The position numbers and the translations under genes are program-made. The notes beneath the pieces are model-generated. The model was not told the origin of the DNA. It saw only the letters and a list, made by a program, of their open reading frames with translations, and made no database searches. DNA of 64,000 nucleotides, taken from NCBI GenBank assembly GCA_030142905.1, contig JASJOG010000542.1:56911-120910 (forward strand), given 5' to 3'. Below are positions 35,500-46,735 of this stretch, one piece after another (the stretch's first letter is position 1; each line of letters starts with the position of its first letter). The DNA comes from Heliopora coerulea. Its lineage: Eukaryota > Cnidaria > Anthozoa > Scleralcyonacea > Helioporidae.

Positions 35500-35571
35500 G
35501 GTCCCGTGGTGTAACGGTCAGCACTTTGGACTCTGAATCCAAGAATCCGAGTTCGAATCTCGGTGGGGCCT
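35500..35571 (+). tRNA. tRNA-Gln(CTG), unit 2
   Basis: Consensus copy, preceded by the palindromic 'gagctcgagctc' at 35481-35492. Confidence 0.97.
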
Positions 35572-35893
35572 GCTGTTCTTCCTGCATTTCCGTTCTCCCT
35601 GTGTTTCCTTTATGGCCGATTGCCTCGTCTTCTCGCGAAAACACGTATCAACTCACGGACGTCGATGAGGAAAATTGGCCGTGAAAGAAATTCAACCACT
35701 CCTCTATCCTGCACACGAGTCACGGTGAGCAACGATTTGCGATCAAACAAGGGTTGTTCGCTTCAAATTCTTGTCGCCCGGTTTATGCCGACGAGTCGTC
35801 TCGTTCGCCATTAACCTGGGCAAAGTATTTGAATGGCATGTTTGCTGGTTGCGTCTATCTACAAAGCTTTTCCACGACCTCGTTCGCAACGCA

Positions 35894-36015
35894 GTCAGGA
35901 TGGCCGAGCGGTCTAAGGCGACAGATTCAAGATGAAACACTTGTCACGCACCTGCGAGACGTATGGGCGTTCTGGTCCACGTTTGTGGGCGTGGGATCGA
36001 ATCCCACTCCTGACA
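35894..36015 (+). tRNA. tRNA-Leu(CAA), unit 3, T54A and C27A variant
   Basis: Besides T54A it has C27 changed to A (gcgACAGA), giving an A27-G43 mismatch at the top of the anticodon stem. The most damaged Leu type; shared with unit 6. Confidence 0.8.
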
Positions 36016-36253
36016 TATATGGTGGATTGTTGTTGCTGTTTATTTTCTTCGTTTTAGTTATTACTCTACGTTCTTTCAGTGAAGCAATTCTTAAACGAAA
36101 CTGAATTTCGAGTGCGTGTTGCGAGCACAAGCTGTTTCAAGGGATATTTCGCGTAGATGCGATCGTTCCAAGCATGTATTCCTCGCGTTTGGAGCTTTGA
36201 CGAGAAGCAAAGAGCGCAAAATATCGATTTGAACCGCAAAAGAAAGACGCATG

Positions 36254-36327
36254 CACCCCTGATGGGATTCGAACCCACATCCTCTGAATTAGAAGTCCAG
36301 CGCGCTATTCCATTGCGCCACAGGGGC
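36254..36327 (-). tRNA. tRNA-Arg(TCT), unit 3
   Basis: Consensus copy. Confidence 0.97.
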
Positions 36328-36791
36328 AAATCCGGAGGCCGGTCACGTTAATTACTGCGAGATATTTTCGTTCCGCGGCTTGTTAATGTTGTCGTCGAGA
36401 AGTTCCCTCATCAATCCTTCGCTACTTTCCGTACCTTACACTAATTTACCTTTTCATGTCGATGTGCACGGGAAATCGACAAGCTGCGACGTGGGTAAAT
36501 AATTGCTGGAAAAAGCACTAACTTCCAAGTGCAACTATGTCTGCCACAAGCACGCAAACTTCACTCCTGCGACGGGCGTGCTACGAACCCGAATGTTTGT
36601 CTCTTTTGCCAGCATACATAAACGCTTTCTTACGATTTGCACAATAGGCACGCCCGTTGGCCTCTCGTTTTTCTCCATTGTGCGATGAATTTTATTTTCC
36701 GATCTCTTCCAGTCATGTATCTTGCTAAAGAGTCGCTTTCGCGTTCTCTCTCCTTGCAGCACGGCCGAGGTGGAGCTCGAGCTCGAGATCG

Positions 36792-36863
36792 GGTCCCGTG
36801 GTGTAACGGTCAGCACTTTGGACTCTGAATCCAAGAATCCGAGTTCGAATCTCGGTGGGGCCT
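36792..36863 (+). tRNA. tRNA-Gln(CTG), unit 3
   Basis: Consensus copy. Confidence 0.97.
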
Positions 36864-37185
36864 GCTGTTCTTCCTGCATTTCCGTTCTCCCTGTGTTTCC
36901 TTTATGGCCGATTGCCTCGTCTTCTCGCGAAAACACGTATCAACTCACGGACGTCGATGAGGAAAATTGGCCGTGAAAGAAATTCAACCACTCCTCTATC
37001 CTGCACACGAGTCACGGTGAGCAACGATTTGCGATCAAACAAGGGTTGTTCGCTTCAAATTCTTGTCGCCCGGTTTATGCCGACGAGTCGTCTCGTTCGC
37101 CATTAACCTGGGCAAAGTATTTGAATGGCATGTTTGCTGGTTGCGTCTATCTACAAAGCTTTTCCACAACCTCGTTCGCAACGCA

Positions 37186-37307
37186 GTCAGGATGGCCGAG
37201 CGGTCTAAGGCGCCAGATTCAAGATGAAACACTTGTCACGCACCTGCGAGACGTATGGGCGTTCTGGTCCACGTTTGTGGGCGTGGGATCGAATCCCACT
37301 CCTGACA
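37186..37307 (+). tRNA. tRNA-Leu(CAA), unit 4, T54A variant
   Basis: Same T54A change and same upstream 'cacaacctcg' as unit 1 (type A unit). Confidence 0.9.
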
Positions 37308-37545
37308 TATATGGTGGATTGTTGTTGCTGTTTATTTTCTTCGTTTTAGTTATTACTCTACGTTCTTTCAGTGAAGCAATTCTTAAACGAAACTGAATTT
37401 CGAGTGTGTGTTGCGAGCACAAGCTGTTTCAAGGGATATTTCGCGTAGATGCGATCGTTCCAAGCATGTATTCCTCGCGTTTGGAGCTTTGACGAGAAGC
37501 AAAGAGCGCAAAATATCGATTTGAACCGCAAAAGAAAGACGCATG

Positions 37546-37619
37546 CACCCCTGATGGGATTCGAACCCACATCCTCTGAATTAGAAGTCCAGCGCGCTAT
37601 TCCATTGCGCCACAGGGGC
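37546..37619 (-). tRNA. tRNA-Arg(TCT), unit 4
   Basis: Consensus copy. Confidence 0.97.
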
Positions 37620-38083
37620 AAATCCGGAGGCCGGTCACGTTAATTACTGCGAGATATTTTCGTTCCGCGGCTTGTTAATGTTGTCGTCGAGAAGTTCCCT
37701 CATCAATCCTTCGCTACTTTCCGTACCTTACACTAATTTACCTTTTCATGTCGATGTGCACGGGAAATCGACAAGCTGCGACGTGGGTAAATAATTGCTG
37801 GAAAAAGCACTAACTTCCAAGTGCAACTATGTCTGCCACAAGCACGCAAACTTCACTCCTGCGACGGGCGTGCTACGAACCCGAATGTTTGTCTCTTTTG
37901 CCAGCATACATAAACGCTTTCTTACGATTTGCACAATAGGCACGCCCGTTGGCCTCTCGTTTTTCTCCATTGTGCGATGAATTTTATTTTCCGATCTCTT
38001 CCAGTCATGTATCTTGCTAAAGAGTCGCTTTCGCGTTCTCTCTCCTTGCAGCACGGCCGAGGTGGAGCTCGAGCTCGAGATCG

Positions 38084-38155
38084 GGTCCCGTGGTGTAACG
38101 GTCAGCACTTTGGACTCTGAATCCAAGAATCCGAGTTCGAATCTCGGTGGGGCCT
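38084..38155 (+). tRNA. tRNA-Gln(CTG), unit 4
   Basis: Consensus copy. Confidence 0.97.
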
Positions 38156-38477
38156 GCTGTTCTTCCTGCATTTCCGTTCTCCCTGTGTTTCCTTTATGGC
38201 CGATTGCCTCGTCTTCTCGCGAAAACACGTATCAACTCACGGACGTCGATGAGGAAAATTGGCCGTGAAAGAAATTCAACCACTCCTCTATCCTGCACAC
38301 GAGTCACGGTGAGCAACGATTTGCGATCAAACAAGGGTTGTTCGCTTCAAATTCTTGTCGCCCGGTTTATGCCGACGAGTCGTCTCGTTCGCCATTAACC
38401 TGGGCAAAGTATTTGAATGGCATGTTTGCTGGTTGCGTCTATCTACAAAGCTTTTCCACGACCTCGTTCGCAACGCA

Positions 38478-38599
38478 GTCAGGATGGCCGAGCGGTCTAA
38501 GGCGCCAGATTCAAGATGAAACACTTGTCACGCACCTGCGAGACGTATGGGCGTTCTGGTCCACGTTTGTGGGCGTGGGTTCGAATCCCACTCCTGACA
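38478..38599 (+). tRNA. tRNA-Leu(CAA), unit 5
   Basis: Intact consensus copy (type B unit). Confidence 0.97.
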
Positions 38600-38837
38600 T
38601 ATATGGTGGATTGTTGTTGCTGTTTATTTTCTTCGTTTTAGTTATTACTCTACGTTCTTTCAGTGAAGCAATTCTTAAACGAAACTGAATTTCGAGTGTG
38701 TGTTGCGAGCACAAGCTGTTTCAAGGGATATTTCGCGTAGATGCGATCGTTCCAAGCATGTATTCCTCGCGTTTGGAGCTTTGACGAGAAGCAAAGAGCG
38801 CAAAATATCGATTTGAACCGCAAAAGAAAGACGCATG

Positions 38838-38911
38838 CACCCCTGATGGGATTCGAACCCACATCCTCTGAATTAGAAGTCCAGCGCGCTATTCCATTGC
38901 GCCACAGGGGC
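38838..38911 (-). tRNA. tRNA-Arg(TCT), unit 5
   Basis: Consensus copy. Confidence 0.97.
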
Positions 38912-39375
38912 AAATCCGGAGGCCGGTCACGTTAATTACTGCGAGATATTTTCGTTCCGCGGCTTGTTAATGTTGTCGTCGAGAAGTTCCCTCATCAATC
39001 CTTCGCTACTTTCCGTACCTTACACTAATTTACCTTTTCATGTCGATGTGCACGGGAAATCGACAAGCTGCGACGTGGATAAATAATTGCTGGAAAAAGC
39101 ACTAACTTCCAAGTGCAACTATGTCTGCCACAAGCACGCAAACTTCACTCCTGCGACGGGCGTGCTACGAACCCGAATGTTTGTCTCTTTTGCCAGCATA
39201 CATAAACGCTTTCTTACGATTTGCACAATAGGCACGCCCGTTGGCCTCTCGTTTTTCTCCATTGTGCGATGAATTTTATTTTCCGATCTCTTCCAGTCAT
39301 GTATCTTGCTAAAGAGTCGCTTTCGCGTTCTCTCTCCTTGCAGCACGGCCGAGGTGGAGCTCGAGCTCGAGATCG

Positions 39376-39447
39376 GGTCCCGTGGTGTAACGGTCAGCAC
39401 TTTGGACTCTGAATCCAAGAATCCGAGTTCGAATCTCGGTGGGGCCT
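39376..39447 (+). tRNA. tRNA-Gln(CTG), unit 5
   Basis: Consensus copy. Confidence 0.97.
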
Positions 39448-39769
39448 GCTGTTCTTCCTGCATTTCCGTTCTCCCTGTGTTTCCTTTATGGCCGATTGCC
39501 TCGTCTTCTCGCGAAAACACGTATCAACTCACGGACGTCGATGAGGAAAATTGGCCGTGAAAGAAATTCAACCACTCCTCTATCATGCACACGAGTCACG
39601 GTGAGCAACGATTTGCGATCAAACAAGGGTTGTTCGCTTCAAATTCTTGTCGCCCGGTTTATGCCGACGAATCGTCTCGTTCGCCATTAACCTGGGCAAA
39701 GTATTTGAATGGCATGTTTGCTGGTTGCGTCTATCTACAAAGCTTTTCCACGACCTCGTTCGCAACGCA

Positions 39770-39891
39770 GTCAGGATGGCCGAGCGGTCTAAGGCGACAG
39801 ATTCAAGATGAAACACTTGTCACGCACCTGCGAGACGTATGGGCGTTCTGGTCCACGTTTGTGGGCGTGGGATCGAATCCCACTCCTGACA
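39770..39891 (+). tRNA. tRNA-Leu(CAA), unit 6, T54A and C27A variant
   Basis: Same two changes as unit 3 (type C unit). Its upstream spacer has two private substitutions (39584 and 39670). Confidence 0.8.
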
Positions 39892-40129
39892 TATATGGTG
39901 GATTGTTGTTGCTGTTTATTTTCTTCGTTTTAGTTATTACTCTACGTTCTTTCAGTGAAGCAATTCTTAAACGAAACTGAATTTCGAGTGCGTGTTGCGA
40001 GCACAAGCTGTTTCAAGGGATATTTCGCGTAGATGCGATCGTTCCAAGCATGTATTCCTCGCGTTTGGAGCTTTGACGAGAAGCAAAGAGCGCAAAATAT
40101 CGATTTGAACCGCAAAAGAAAGACGCATG

Positions 40130-40203
40130 CACCCCTGATGGGATTCGAACCCACATCCTCTGAATTAGAAGTCCAGCGCGCTATTCCATTGCGCCACAGG
40201 GGC
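40130..40203 (-). tRNA. tRNA-Arg(TCT), unit 6
   Basis: Consensus copy; the retrotransposon insertion starts 33 bp upstream of its 5' end, leaving the gene and its terminator intact. Confidence 0.97.
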
Positions 40204-40264
40204 AAATCCGGAGGCCGGTCACGTTAATTACTGCGAAGCAAAAGTATTTAAGTCATATGAAGAC

Positions 40265-41869
40265 TTGAGTGTGAAATGGCATGGTCGAAAATCTAAAAAG
40301 ATTGTTATAGTGAAGGACAACGATGAAGGACAGCTGTCGAAGTTATTTCGGGAACATGCCCACAACATCTTGTTGGATTGTCACGATAAATGCAGCGATA
40401 AGCAAGAGCTGGCGAAGGATATGCAGATATCGTTAAATAACACAAGTGATAAAACCGATGCTTGTGTTAAAACAGTTAACGATAGACTTACAGAACTACA
40501 TTTGAGGATACAGAATATTGAAGAGAAGTTGATGTATAAAGTGAATCTCGTTATGGATGAGCTCTATGAATTAAAAAGCCGAACTATAAATTCTATTTAT
40601 GAGCAACGAATAGATATGCTAGAAGAAAGAAATCGTAAACTCGAGAAAGAAAATGAGACACTGAATGATAAATTTATGGCTAGTTCATGTATAATTTCTG
40701 ACTTAAATACCAAAATCAAAGATCTCGAGACCGATAAAATGAGCCTAGTGGCATCAATTAAACTAATACAAATTCATGATGATTATTATGTAGAGTCATG
40801 TACAAGCAACAAGACAACACAAATAGGTGACGATCCTGGATCAAGTAAACCGGACTTGTGCACAATTAACAATGAAAATAATAATAGACAATGTAGTCTA
40901 AAGCGTAAATATAAACCGAAGAAGCATCAAACAGAAGAATCATCTATGGATCAAACTATCAGTAGCAGGTCGATGCCACCAGAAGGTGATGTATTGACAG
41001 TAAACAATCGTTTCTCGATATTGAGTGATATAGACAACCAAGAGGACTTATTAGTTGTTAACCAAGCGAGACCCTCTGGGAATGAGGATGATCAAATTCA
41101 AGACAGTCGTGTCCAAACCGATAACAATGAAGATAAACAAATGAAAGATAATAGTTCCCATGGAAGTGGTGCAACTGCTGGTGGTCGGTTTGTTGATAAT
41201 ACAAGTGAACAAGTGTCACCCGACACCTTCAGGAGAAAGTCCAGATCAATAGAGAAGCCTTGTGTCGTTGTGGTAGGTGATTCAATGATTAAGCATGTGG
41301 ATCCAAAGAAACTGTCTAAGAAGAAGGTATATAAATACACCTATCCAGGAGAGACAGCTGAAAGTATTTCAACTAAAGTGTCCACTCTCAACCCTCAGAT
41401 TCACCCATCACACGTAATTATTCATGTTGGAACTAACAACATTCCAATAGATTCTCCAGAAGAGTGCGCCCAGGAAATTGGGGACCTTGCTGCAAACGTG
41501 AAGCAGAAATTTCCCCACGCGGAGATTGCTTTATCGGGCATAATTCAAAGGCAAGACATGCAAGTAGCAGGTAAAATTGAAGAAGTTAACAAAATCCTGA
41601 AGCAGAAATGCTTGAGTGACGGTATGTCTTTTATTGATAATTCTAGTATTGATAATACATGCCTCAACGGCAGTAATATTCATCTGAATGTAAAGGGAAC
41701 AGCCTTTTTAGCTACAAAGTTTATTAAATTCTTAAGAGGTAATCAACACTGGATGTCAAGTTCTCGAAATGAGGATTTTCACATATCAACATTACATCAA
41801 TTAGGGAACCTACTGAGGATGATAACTACCTCTCCGGTGCACAAGCACAGGAAAAGAAAGCAAGTGTAG
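40265..41869 (+). CDS. Retrotransposon ORF1: coiled coil and SGNH-hydrolase domain, 5'-truncated
   Basis: ORF1 proteins of CR1-type elements bind RNA and often carry an esterase domain. Residue numbers count from 40265. Residues about 75-175 look like a coiled coil (Glu/Lys/Leu-rich). A charged linker follows. An SGNH domain then starts with VVVVGDSMIKH (G338-D339-S340) and has GTNN at 389-392. The DxxH near the end has His473 but Ser at 470 in place of Asp. No ATG opens the frame: 40265 is TTG, the frame extends upstream into target DNA, and the first in-frame ATG is 40421. The N-terminus, where relatives have a zinc finger, has been lost by 5' truncation. Confidence 0.88.
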   Translation: MSVKWHGRKSKKIVIVKDNDEGQLSKLFREHAHNILLDCHDKCSDKQELAKDMQISLNNTSDKTDACVKTVNDRLTELHLRIQNIEEKLMYKVNLVMDELYELKSRTINSIYEQRIDMLEERNRKLEKENETLNDKFMASSCIISDLNTKIKDLETDKMSLVASIKLIQIHDDYYVESCTSNKTTQIGDDPGSSKPDLCTINNENNNRQCSLKRKYKPKKHQTEESSMDQTISSRSMPPEGDVLTVNNRFSILSDIDNQEDLLVVNQARPSGNEDDQIQDSRVQTDNNEDKQMKDNSSHGSGATAGGRFVDNTSEQVSPDTFRRKSRSIEKPCVVVVGDSMIKHVDPKKLSKKKVYKYTYPGETAESISTKVSTLNPQIHPSHVIIHVGTNNIPIDSPEECAQEIGDLAANVKQKFPHAEIALSGIIQRQDMQVAGKIEEVNKILKQKCLSDGMSFIDNSSIDNTCLNGSNIHLNVKGTAFLATKFIKFLRGNQHWMSSSRNEDFHISTLHQLGNLLRMITTSPVHKHRKRKQV

Positions 41870-44824
41870 ATTCGTATCATAATTTATTAACTACTGAAGA
41901 CGAAAATATTTTATTAGGGAGTGAATTCCATCATGAAAGCTTACCCGTGGGCAGCAGTCCAATTATAAATCAAGGTGCTTTTTTAAATCCAATTGATGAG
42001 ATTTCTAGTGTTAAGGCTATTAAAGGTTTCAAAATGGCAGCGTTAAACATCACAAGTTTGATCAAGCATTTCGATGAGCTAACTGCAATGATGTCTAATC
42101 AACCCTTTGACATCCTTGCAGTTAACGAAACGCGACTTAGTGATGATATTCCAAATTATGAGATTTCTCTACCTGGTTATAATACTGTGCGTAAAGATCG
42201 AAATAGACATGGTGGTGGGGTTTTGATGTATATTAAAGACATTTGGAATTATTCAATTAAAGATTTTGGTAGCGATCTTGAAATTCTAACTATTGAAATA
42301 ATTGGAAAATTTATTAAACCCTTTTGTGTTACAACATGGTATAGACCTCCTGGTAGCGATAGTAATAGTTTGGAGCAATTCGAGGAGTACCTTGCCAAAC
42401 TTGATATATTGGATAATAATGAATCGATAATCTTAGGTGACTTTAACTGCAACTTATTGGATGAACACTCGACATCACATATTTCTAAACTGACTGCTTT
42501 ATATGATGAGTATCAATACAAACAATTAATTAAAGAGCCCACACGTATTACAAGTGACACACAGTCTCTAATTGATCACATAATTACTACCGCCCCACAT
42601 CGTATTCGGGAAAGTGGCGTCTGCACTTTATCAATTAGTGATCATAATTTAGTCTATGCTGTTCGACGCTTGATTGCTCCCAAAGAAAAACCCAGGATAA
42701 TAGAGGCCCGTAATTATAGAAATTTTAATGCTAATCAATTTATAAATGACCTTAGTAAAGTGCCCTGGGACATGATAGAACTTTCTGATGATCCCAATGA
42801 AATGTGGCTTGTGTGGAAAACTTTGTTTATTAAGATTTTGGATATTCATGCTCCTCTTAAAACTAAACGTGTAAGAAACTTAGAAGCTCCATGGTTAACT
42901 TCTGACCTAAAAGCACTAATGTTTCGTAGAGATCAATTAAAAAGACGTGCAGCCAAAAATCGGTCCCAAATAAGTTGGCACTTATATCAGTTCGCTAGAA
43001 ATGAAGTGAATAAAAAAATCAAGATCGCGAAATCTAATTATTTCACTAGTAATTTAGAAGCGAATAAAAGTGATATTAAAAAGACTTGGAAGCTACTTAA
43101 CAGTCTATTAAAAAAGCCCACAAAATCAACAAATGTCAATTTGCTGAAGGTAGACGGCAATATTATTACTGATTATATAACTATTGCAGAAAATTTTAAC
43201 AATCATTTTGTTGATATTGGCCCAAAACTAGCCGATCAGATTCCGCATACCACATGTGATTCCACGGAGTGTTTACAACTAACGAGCAATATTTTCAAGT
43301 TTAAACATATTAGTCCAGGTTATGTAGCAAATCTAATTCACAAAATGCCGTCAAATAAAGCAGCAGGTCTGGATAAAATTCCATGCCAAATATTGAAAAC
43401 TTCTGTGACTATTATTTCAGAACCATTATCCAAAATTTTCAACAAGTCTATTTCCTCGGGAATTTTTGTTGATGACTGGAAAAAAGCTAAAGTTACTCCA
43501 ATTTATAAAGAAGGCGATAAATGTGACCTGAATAATTACAGACCTATTTCAGTTTTGTCCGTGGTCTCCAAAATTTTTGAGAAGATTGTTTTTTCACAGT
43601 TTTACAGTTATCTTAATACAAACAATCTTTTGACAGTTCATCAATCAGGTTTTCGCCCATTTCATTCCACGTTAACTGCCTTGCTTAAGGATACTATGTA
43701 CTGGCTAAACAACATGGATAATGGTAAAATTAATATCGCAGTGTTTGTAGATTTAAAAAAAAGCTTTTGACACTGTCGATCACCACATTTTATTGGGTAA
43801 ACTGAAATTTTACGGTGTTTTCGAAAATGAACTTAGCTGGTTTCAATCCTATCTTCATAACAGGACCCAGCAAAGTTTCGTCAATGGAGCAGTTTCTACA
43901 ACACGAACATTAAAATGTGGTGTTCCCCAAGGCTCTATTTTGGGCCCATTATTATTTCTAATCTTCATAAACGACTTGCCCGGGTGCCTATCATTTACTC
44001 TCCCTAGTATGTATGCTGACGATACCAGTCTTACATCAGGAGACACTGATGTTAGGTATCTTGAAAGCAGATTCAATGCTGACCTAGCAAATCTTAATGA
44101 CTGGTTGACAGCTAATCGTCTTAGCCTAAACAGTATTAAGAGTGAATATATGATTATCGGCTCGGCTAAAAGAATTGCTAAATTAGAATCTGATCCCAAT
44201 CTTTTCTTGGGTCAAGTTACTTTAAAGAGAGTAAGATACAAAAAGATCCTCGGGGTAATTGTTGATGAAAATCTGAAATGGCATGAACATGTTGAAAATG
44301 TATGTAAAAAAGTTAAAAAGGGTCTAGGAATCTTGAGAAGAATACGCGATTATGTGCTACGTGACTCCCTTATTAAGATTTACAATGCCATTGTGCAGCC
44401 CCATTTTGATTATTGCTCATCATTATGGGACACATGTGGTAAGGGCCTTAAAGACAAACTTCAAAAATTACAAAACAGAGCGAGCCGGATAATTACCCGC
44501 TCAGGCTATGAGATCAGATCCGATGACACGTTAGCGCAATTAGGATGGCAAAAACTTGAAGATCGTTGGTTGGCAAAAAAAGCCACCCTAATGTATAAAA
44601 TAACTCACAATTTGGCTCCTTCGTATCTCTCAGAAAAATTCTCAACAAGAGATACAGTACATGACTACAACACTAGAGGTAATTTGATTAATCTTTCTAT
44701 CCCCAAACCTAACACCAATTTCCTTAAGTCCAGTCTAGTCTACGGGGGAGCAATATGCTGGAATTCGCTCCCTGAAGATCTTAAGTCTAGTTCTAATATA
44801 GATGTCTTTAAGAAAAAATATTAA
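41776..44824 (+). pseudogene. Retrotransposon ORF2: APE endonuclease and reverse transcriptase, frameshifted
   Basis: The frame is open from about 41776, overlapping the end of ORF1. Its first ATG is 42034. Numbering from 41947, APE residues are visible: Glu61 in NETRL, Asp165 and Asn167 in GDFNCN, Asp210-His211 in LIDHI, and Asp232-His233 in SDH. The RT domain follows, with 'GVPQGSILGPLLF' and YADD at 44012-44023. A run of eight A (43755-43762) has one base too many, causing a stop at 43768-43770. The rest (to 44824) is open in the shifted frame. The shift falls directly after the first catalytic Asp of motif A (43750-43752). Otherwise the ORF is intact, so the insertion looks young. Confidence 0.93.
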
Positions 44825-44940
44825 GTCAAAATGTGTAAATTTTTACTTTTTAAACCTCACGGCTCTCCGGAAGAGCATTTTTTTGGATAATGAGTGAGAT
44901 GTTCCGTGATTAAATAAAGTTCGTAGTAGTAGTAGTAGTA
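44825..44940 (+). other. Retrotransposon 3' UTR and (GTA)6 tail
   Basis: A short 3' UTR ends in AATAAAG and six GTA repeats, which abut the target sequence at 44941. Confidence 0.85.
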
Positions 44941-45371
44941 GATATTTTCGTTCCGCGGCTTGTTAATGTTGTCGTCGAGAAGTTCCCTCATCAATCCTTC
45001 GCTACTTTCCGTACCTTACACTAATTTACCTTTTCATGTCGATGTGCACGGGAAATCGACAAGCTGCGACGTGGATAAATAATTGCTGGAAAAAGCACTA
45101 ACTTCCAAGTGCAACTATGTCTGCCACAAGCACGCAAACTTCACTCCTGCGACGGGCGTGCTACGAACCCGAATGTTTGTCTCTTTTGCCAGCATACATA
45201 AACGCTTTCTTACGATTTGCACAATAGGCACGCCCGTTGGCCTCTCGTTTTTCTCCATTGTGCGATGAATTTTATTTTCCGATCTCTTCCAGTCATGTAT
45301 CTTGCTAAAGAGTCGCTTTCGCGTTCTCTCTCCTTGCAGCACGGCCGAGGTGGAGCTCGAGCTCGAGATCG

Positions 45372-45443
45372 GGTCCCGTGGTGTAACGGTCAGCACTTTG
45401 GACTCTGAATCCAAGAATCCGAGTTCGAATCTCGGTGGGGCCT
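45372..45443 (+). tRNA. tRNA-Gln(CTG), unit 6
   Basis: Consensus copy on the far side of the retrotransposon, separated from its unit partners by the insertion. Confidence 0.97.
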
Positions 45444-45765
45444 GCTGTTCTTCCTGCATTTCCGTTCTCCCTGTGTTTCCTTTATGGCCGATTGCCTCGT
45501 CTTCTCGCGAAAACACGTATCAACTCACGGACGTCGATGAGGAAAATTGGCCGTGAAAGAAATTCAACCACTCCTCTATCCTGCACACGAGTCACGGTGA
45601 GCAACGATTTGCGATCAAACAAGGGTTGTTCGCTTCAAATTCTTGTCGCCCGGTTTATGCCGACGAGTCGTCTCGTTCGCCATTAACCTGGGCAAAGTAT
45701 TTGAATGGCATGTTTGCTGGTTGCGTCTATCTACAAAGCTTTTCCACGACCTCGTTCGCAACGCA

Positions 45766-45887
45766 GTCAGGATGGCCGAGCGGTCTAAGGCGCCAGATTC
45801 AAGATGAAACACTTGTCACGCACCTGCGAGACGTATGGGCGTTCTGGTCCACGTTTGTGGGCGTGGGTTCGAATCCCACTCCTGACA
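45766..45887 (+). tRNA. tRNA-Leu(CAA), unit 7
   Basis: Intact copy; from here on all Leu genes have the normal T loop. Confidence 0.97.
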
Positions 45888-46125
45888 TATATGGTGGATT
45901 GTTGTTGCTGTTTATTTTCTTCGTTTTAGTTATTACTCTACGTTCTTTCAGTGAAGCAATTCTTAAACGAAACTGAATTTCGAGTGCGTGTTGCGAGCAC
46001 AAGCTGTTTCAAGGGATATTTCGCGTAGATGCGATCGTTCCAAGCATGTATTCCTCGCGTTTGGAGCTTTGACGAGAAGCAAAGAGCGCAAAATATCGAT
46101 TTGAACCGCAAAAGAAAGACGCATG

Positions 46126-46199
46126 CACCCCTGATGGGATTCGAACCCACATCCTCTGAATTAGAAGTCCAGCGCGCTATTCCATTGCGCCACAGGGGC
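46126..46199 (-). tRNA. tRNA-Arg(TCT), unit 7
   Basis: Consensus copy. Confidence 0.97.
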
Positions 46200-46663
46200 A
46201 AATCCGGAGGCCGGTCACGTTAATTACTGCGAGATATTTTCGTTCCGCGGCTTGTTAATGTTGTCGTCGAGAAGTTCCCTCATCAATCCTTCGCTACTTT
46301 CCGTACCTTACACTAATTTACCTTTTCATGTCGATGTGCACGGGAAATCGACAAGCTGCGACGTGGATAAATAATTGCTGGAAAAAGCACTAACTTCCAA
46401 GTGCAACTATGTCTGCCACAAGCACGCAAACTTCACTCCTGCGACGGGCGTGCTACGAACCCGAATGTTTGTCTCTTTTGCCAGCATACATAAACGCTTT
46501 CTTACGATTTGCACAATAGGCACGCCCGTTGGCCTCTCGTTTTTCTCCATTGTGCGATGAATTTTATTTTCCGATCTCTTCCAGTCATGTATCTTGCTAA
46601 AGAGTCGCTTTCGCGTTCTCTCTCCTTGCAGCACGGCCGAGGTGGAGCTCGAGCTCGAGATCG

Positions 46664-46735
46664 GGTCCCGTGGTGTAACGGTCAGCACTTTGGACTCTGA
46701 ATCCAAGAATCCGAGTTCGAATCTCGGTGGGGCCT
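46664..46735 (+). tRNA. tRNA-Gln(CTG), unit 7
   Basis: Consensus copy. Confidence 0.97.

Larger units (their letters stand above)
33310..40236. repeat. Higher-order repeat: units 1-3 repeated as units 4-6
   Basis: Three unit types occur in the order ABCABC. A has 'cacaacctcg' before Leu and the T54A Leu; B has an intact Leu; C has 'gcgacagattc' and T54A plus 'gtgcgtg'. The period is therefore 3876 bp here. Confidence 0.8.
40237..44940 (+). mobile_element. CR1/L2-like non-LTR retrotransposon inserted in unit 6
   Basis: 4704 bp lie between 'ctgcga' and 'gatatttt', which are adjacent in every other unit, so the ends are exact and there is no target-site duplication. The order is ORF1 (coiled coil plus SGNH esterase), ORF2 (APE endonuclease plus RT), a short 3' UTR with AATAAA near 44913, and a (GTA)6 tail. 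The ORF1 frame is open right through the 5' junction, so the copy is 5'-truncated. One frameshift in ORF2 makes it non-autonomous. Base composition is more AT-rich than the array. Confidence 0.95.

Noticed and set aside
40265..40267. TTG at 40265 as the ORF1 start codon
   Set aside because: Eukaryotic elements rarely start at TTG, and the frame runs on upstream across the junction. The copy is better explained as 5'-truncated.
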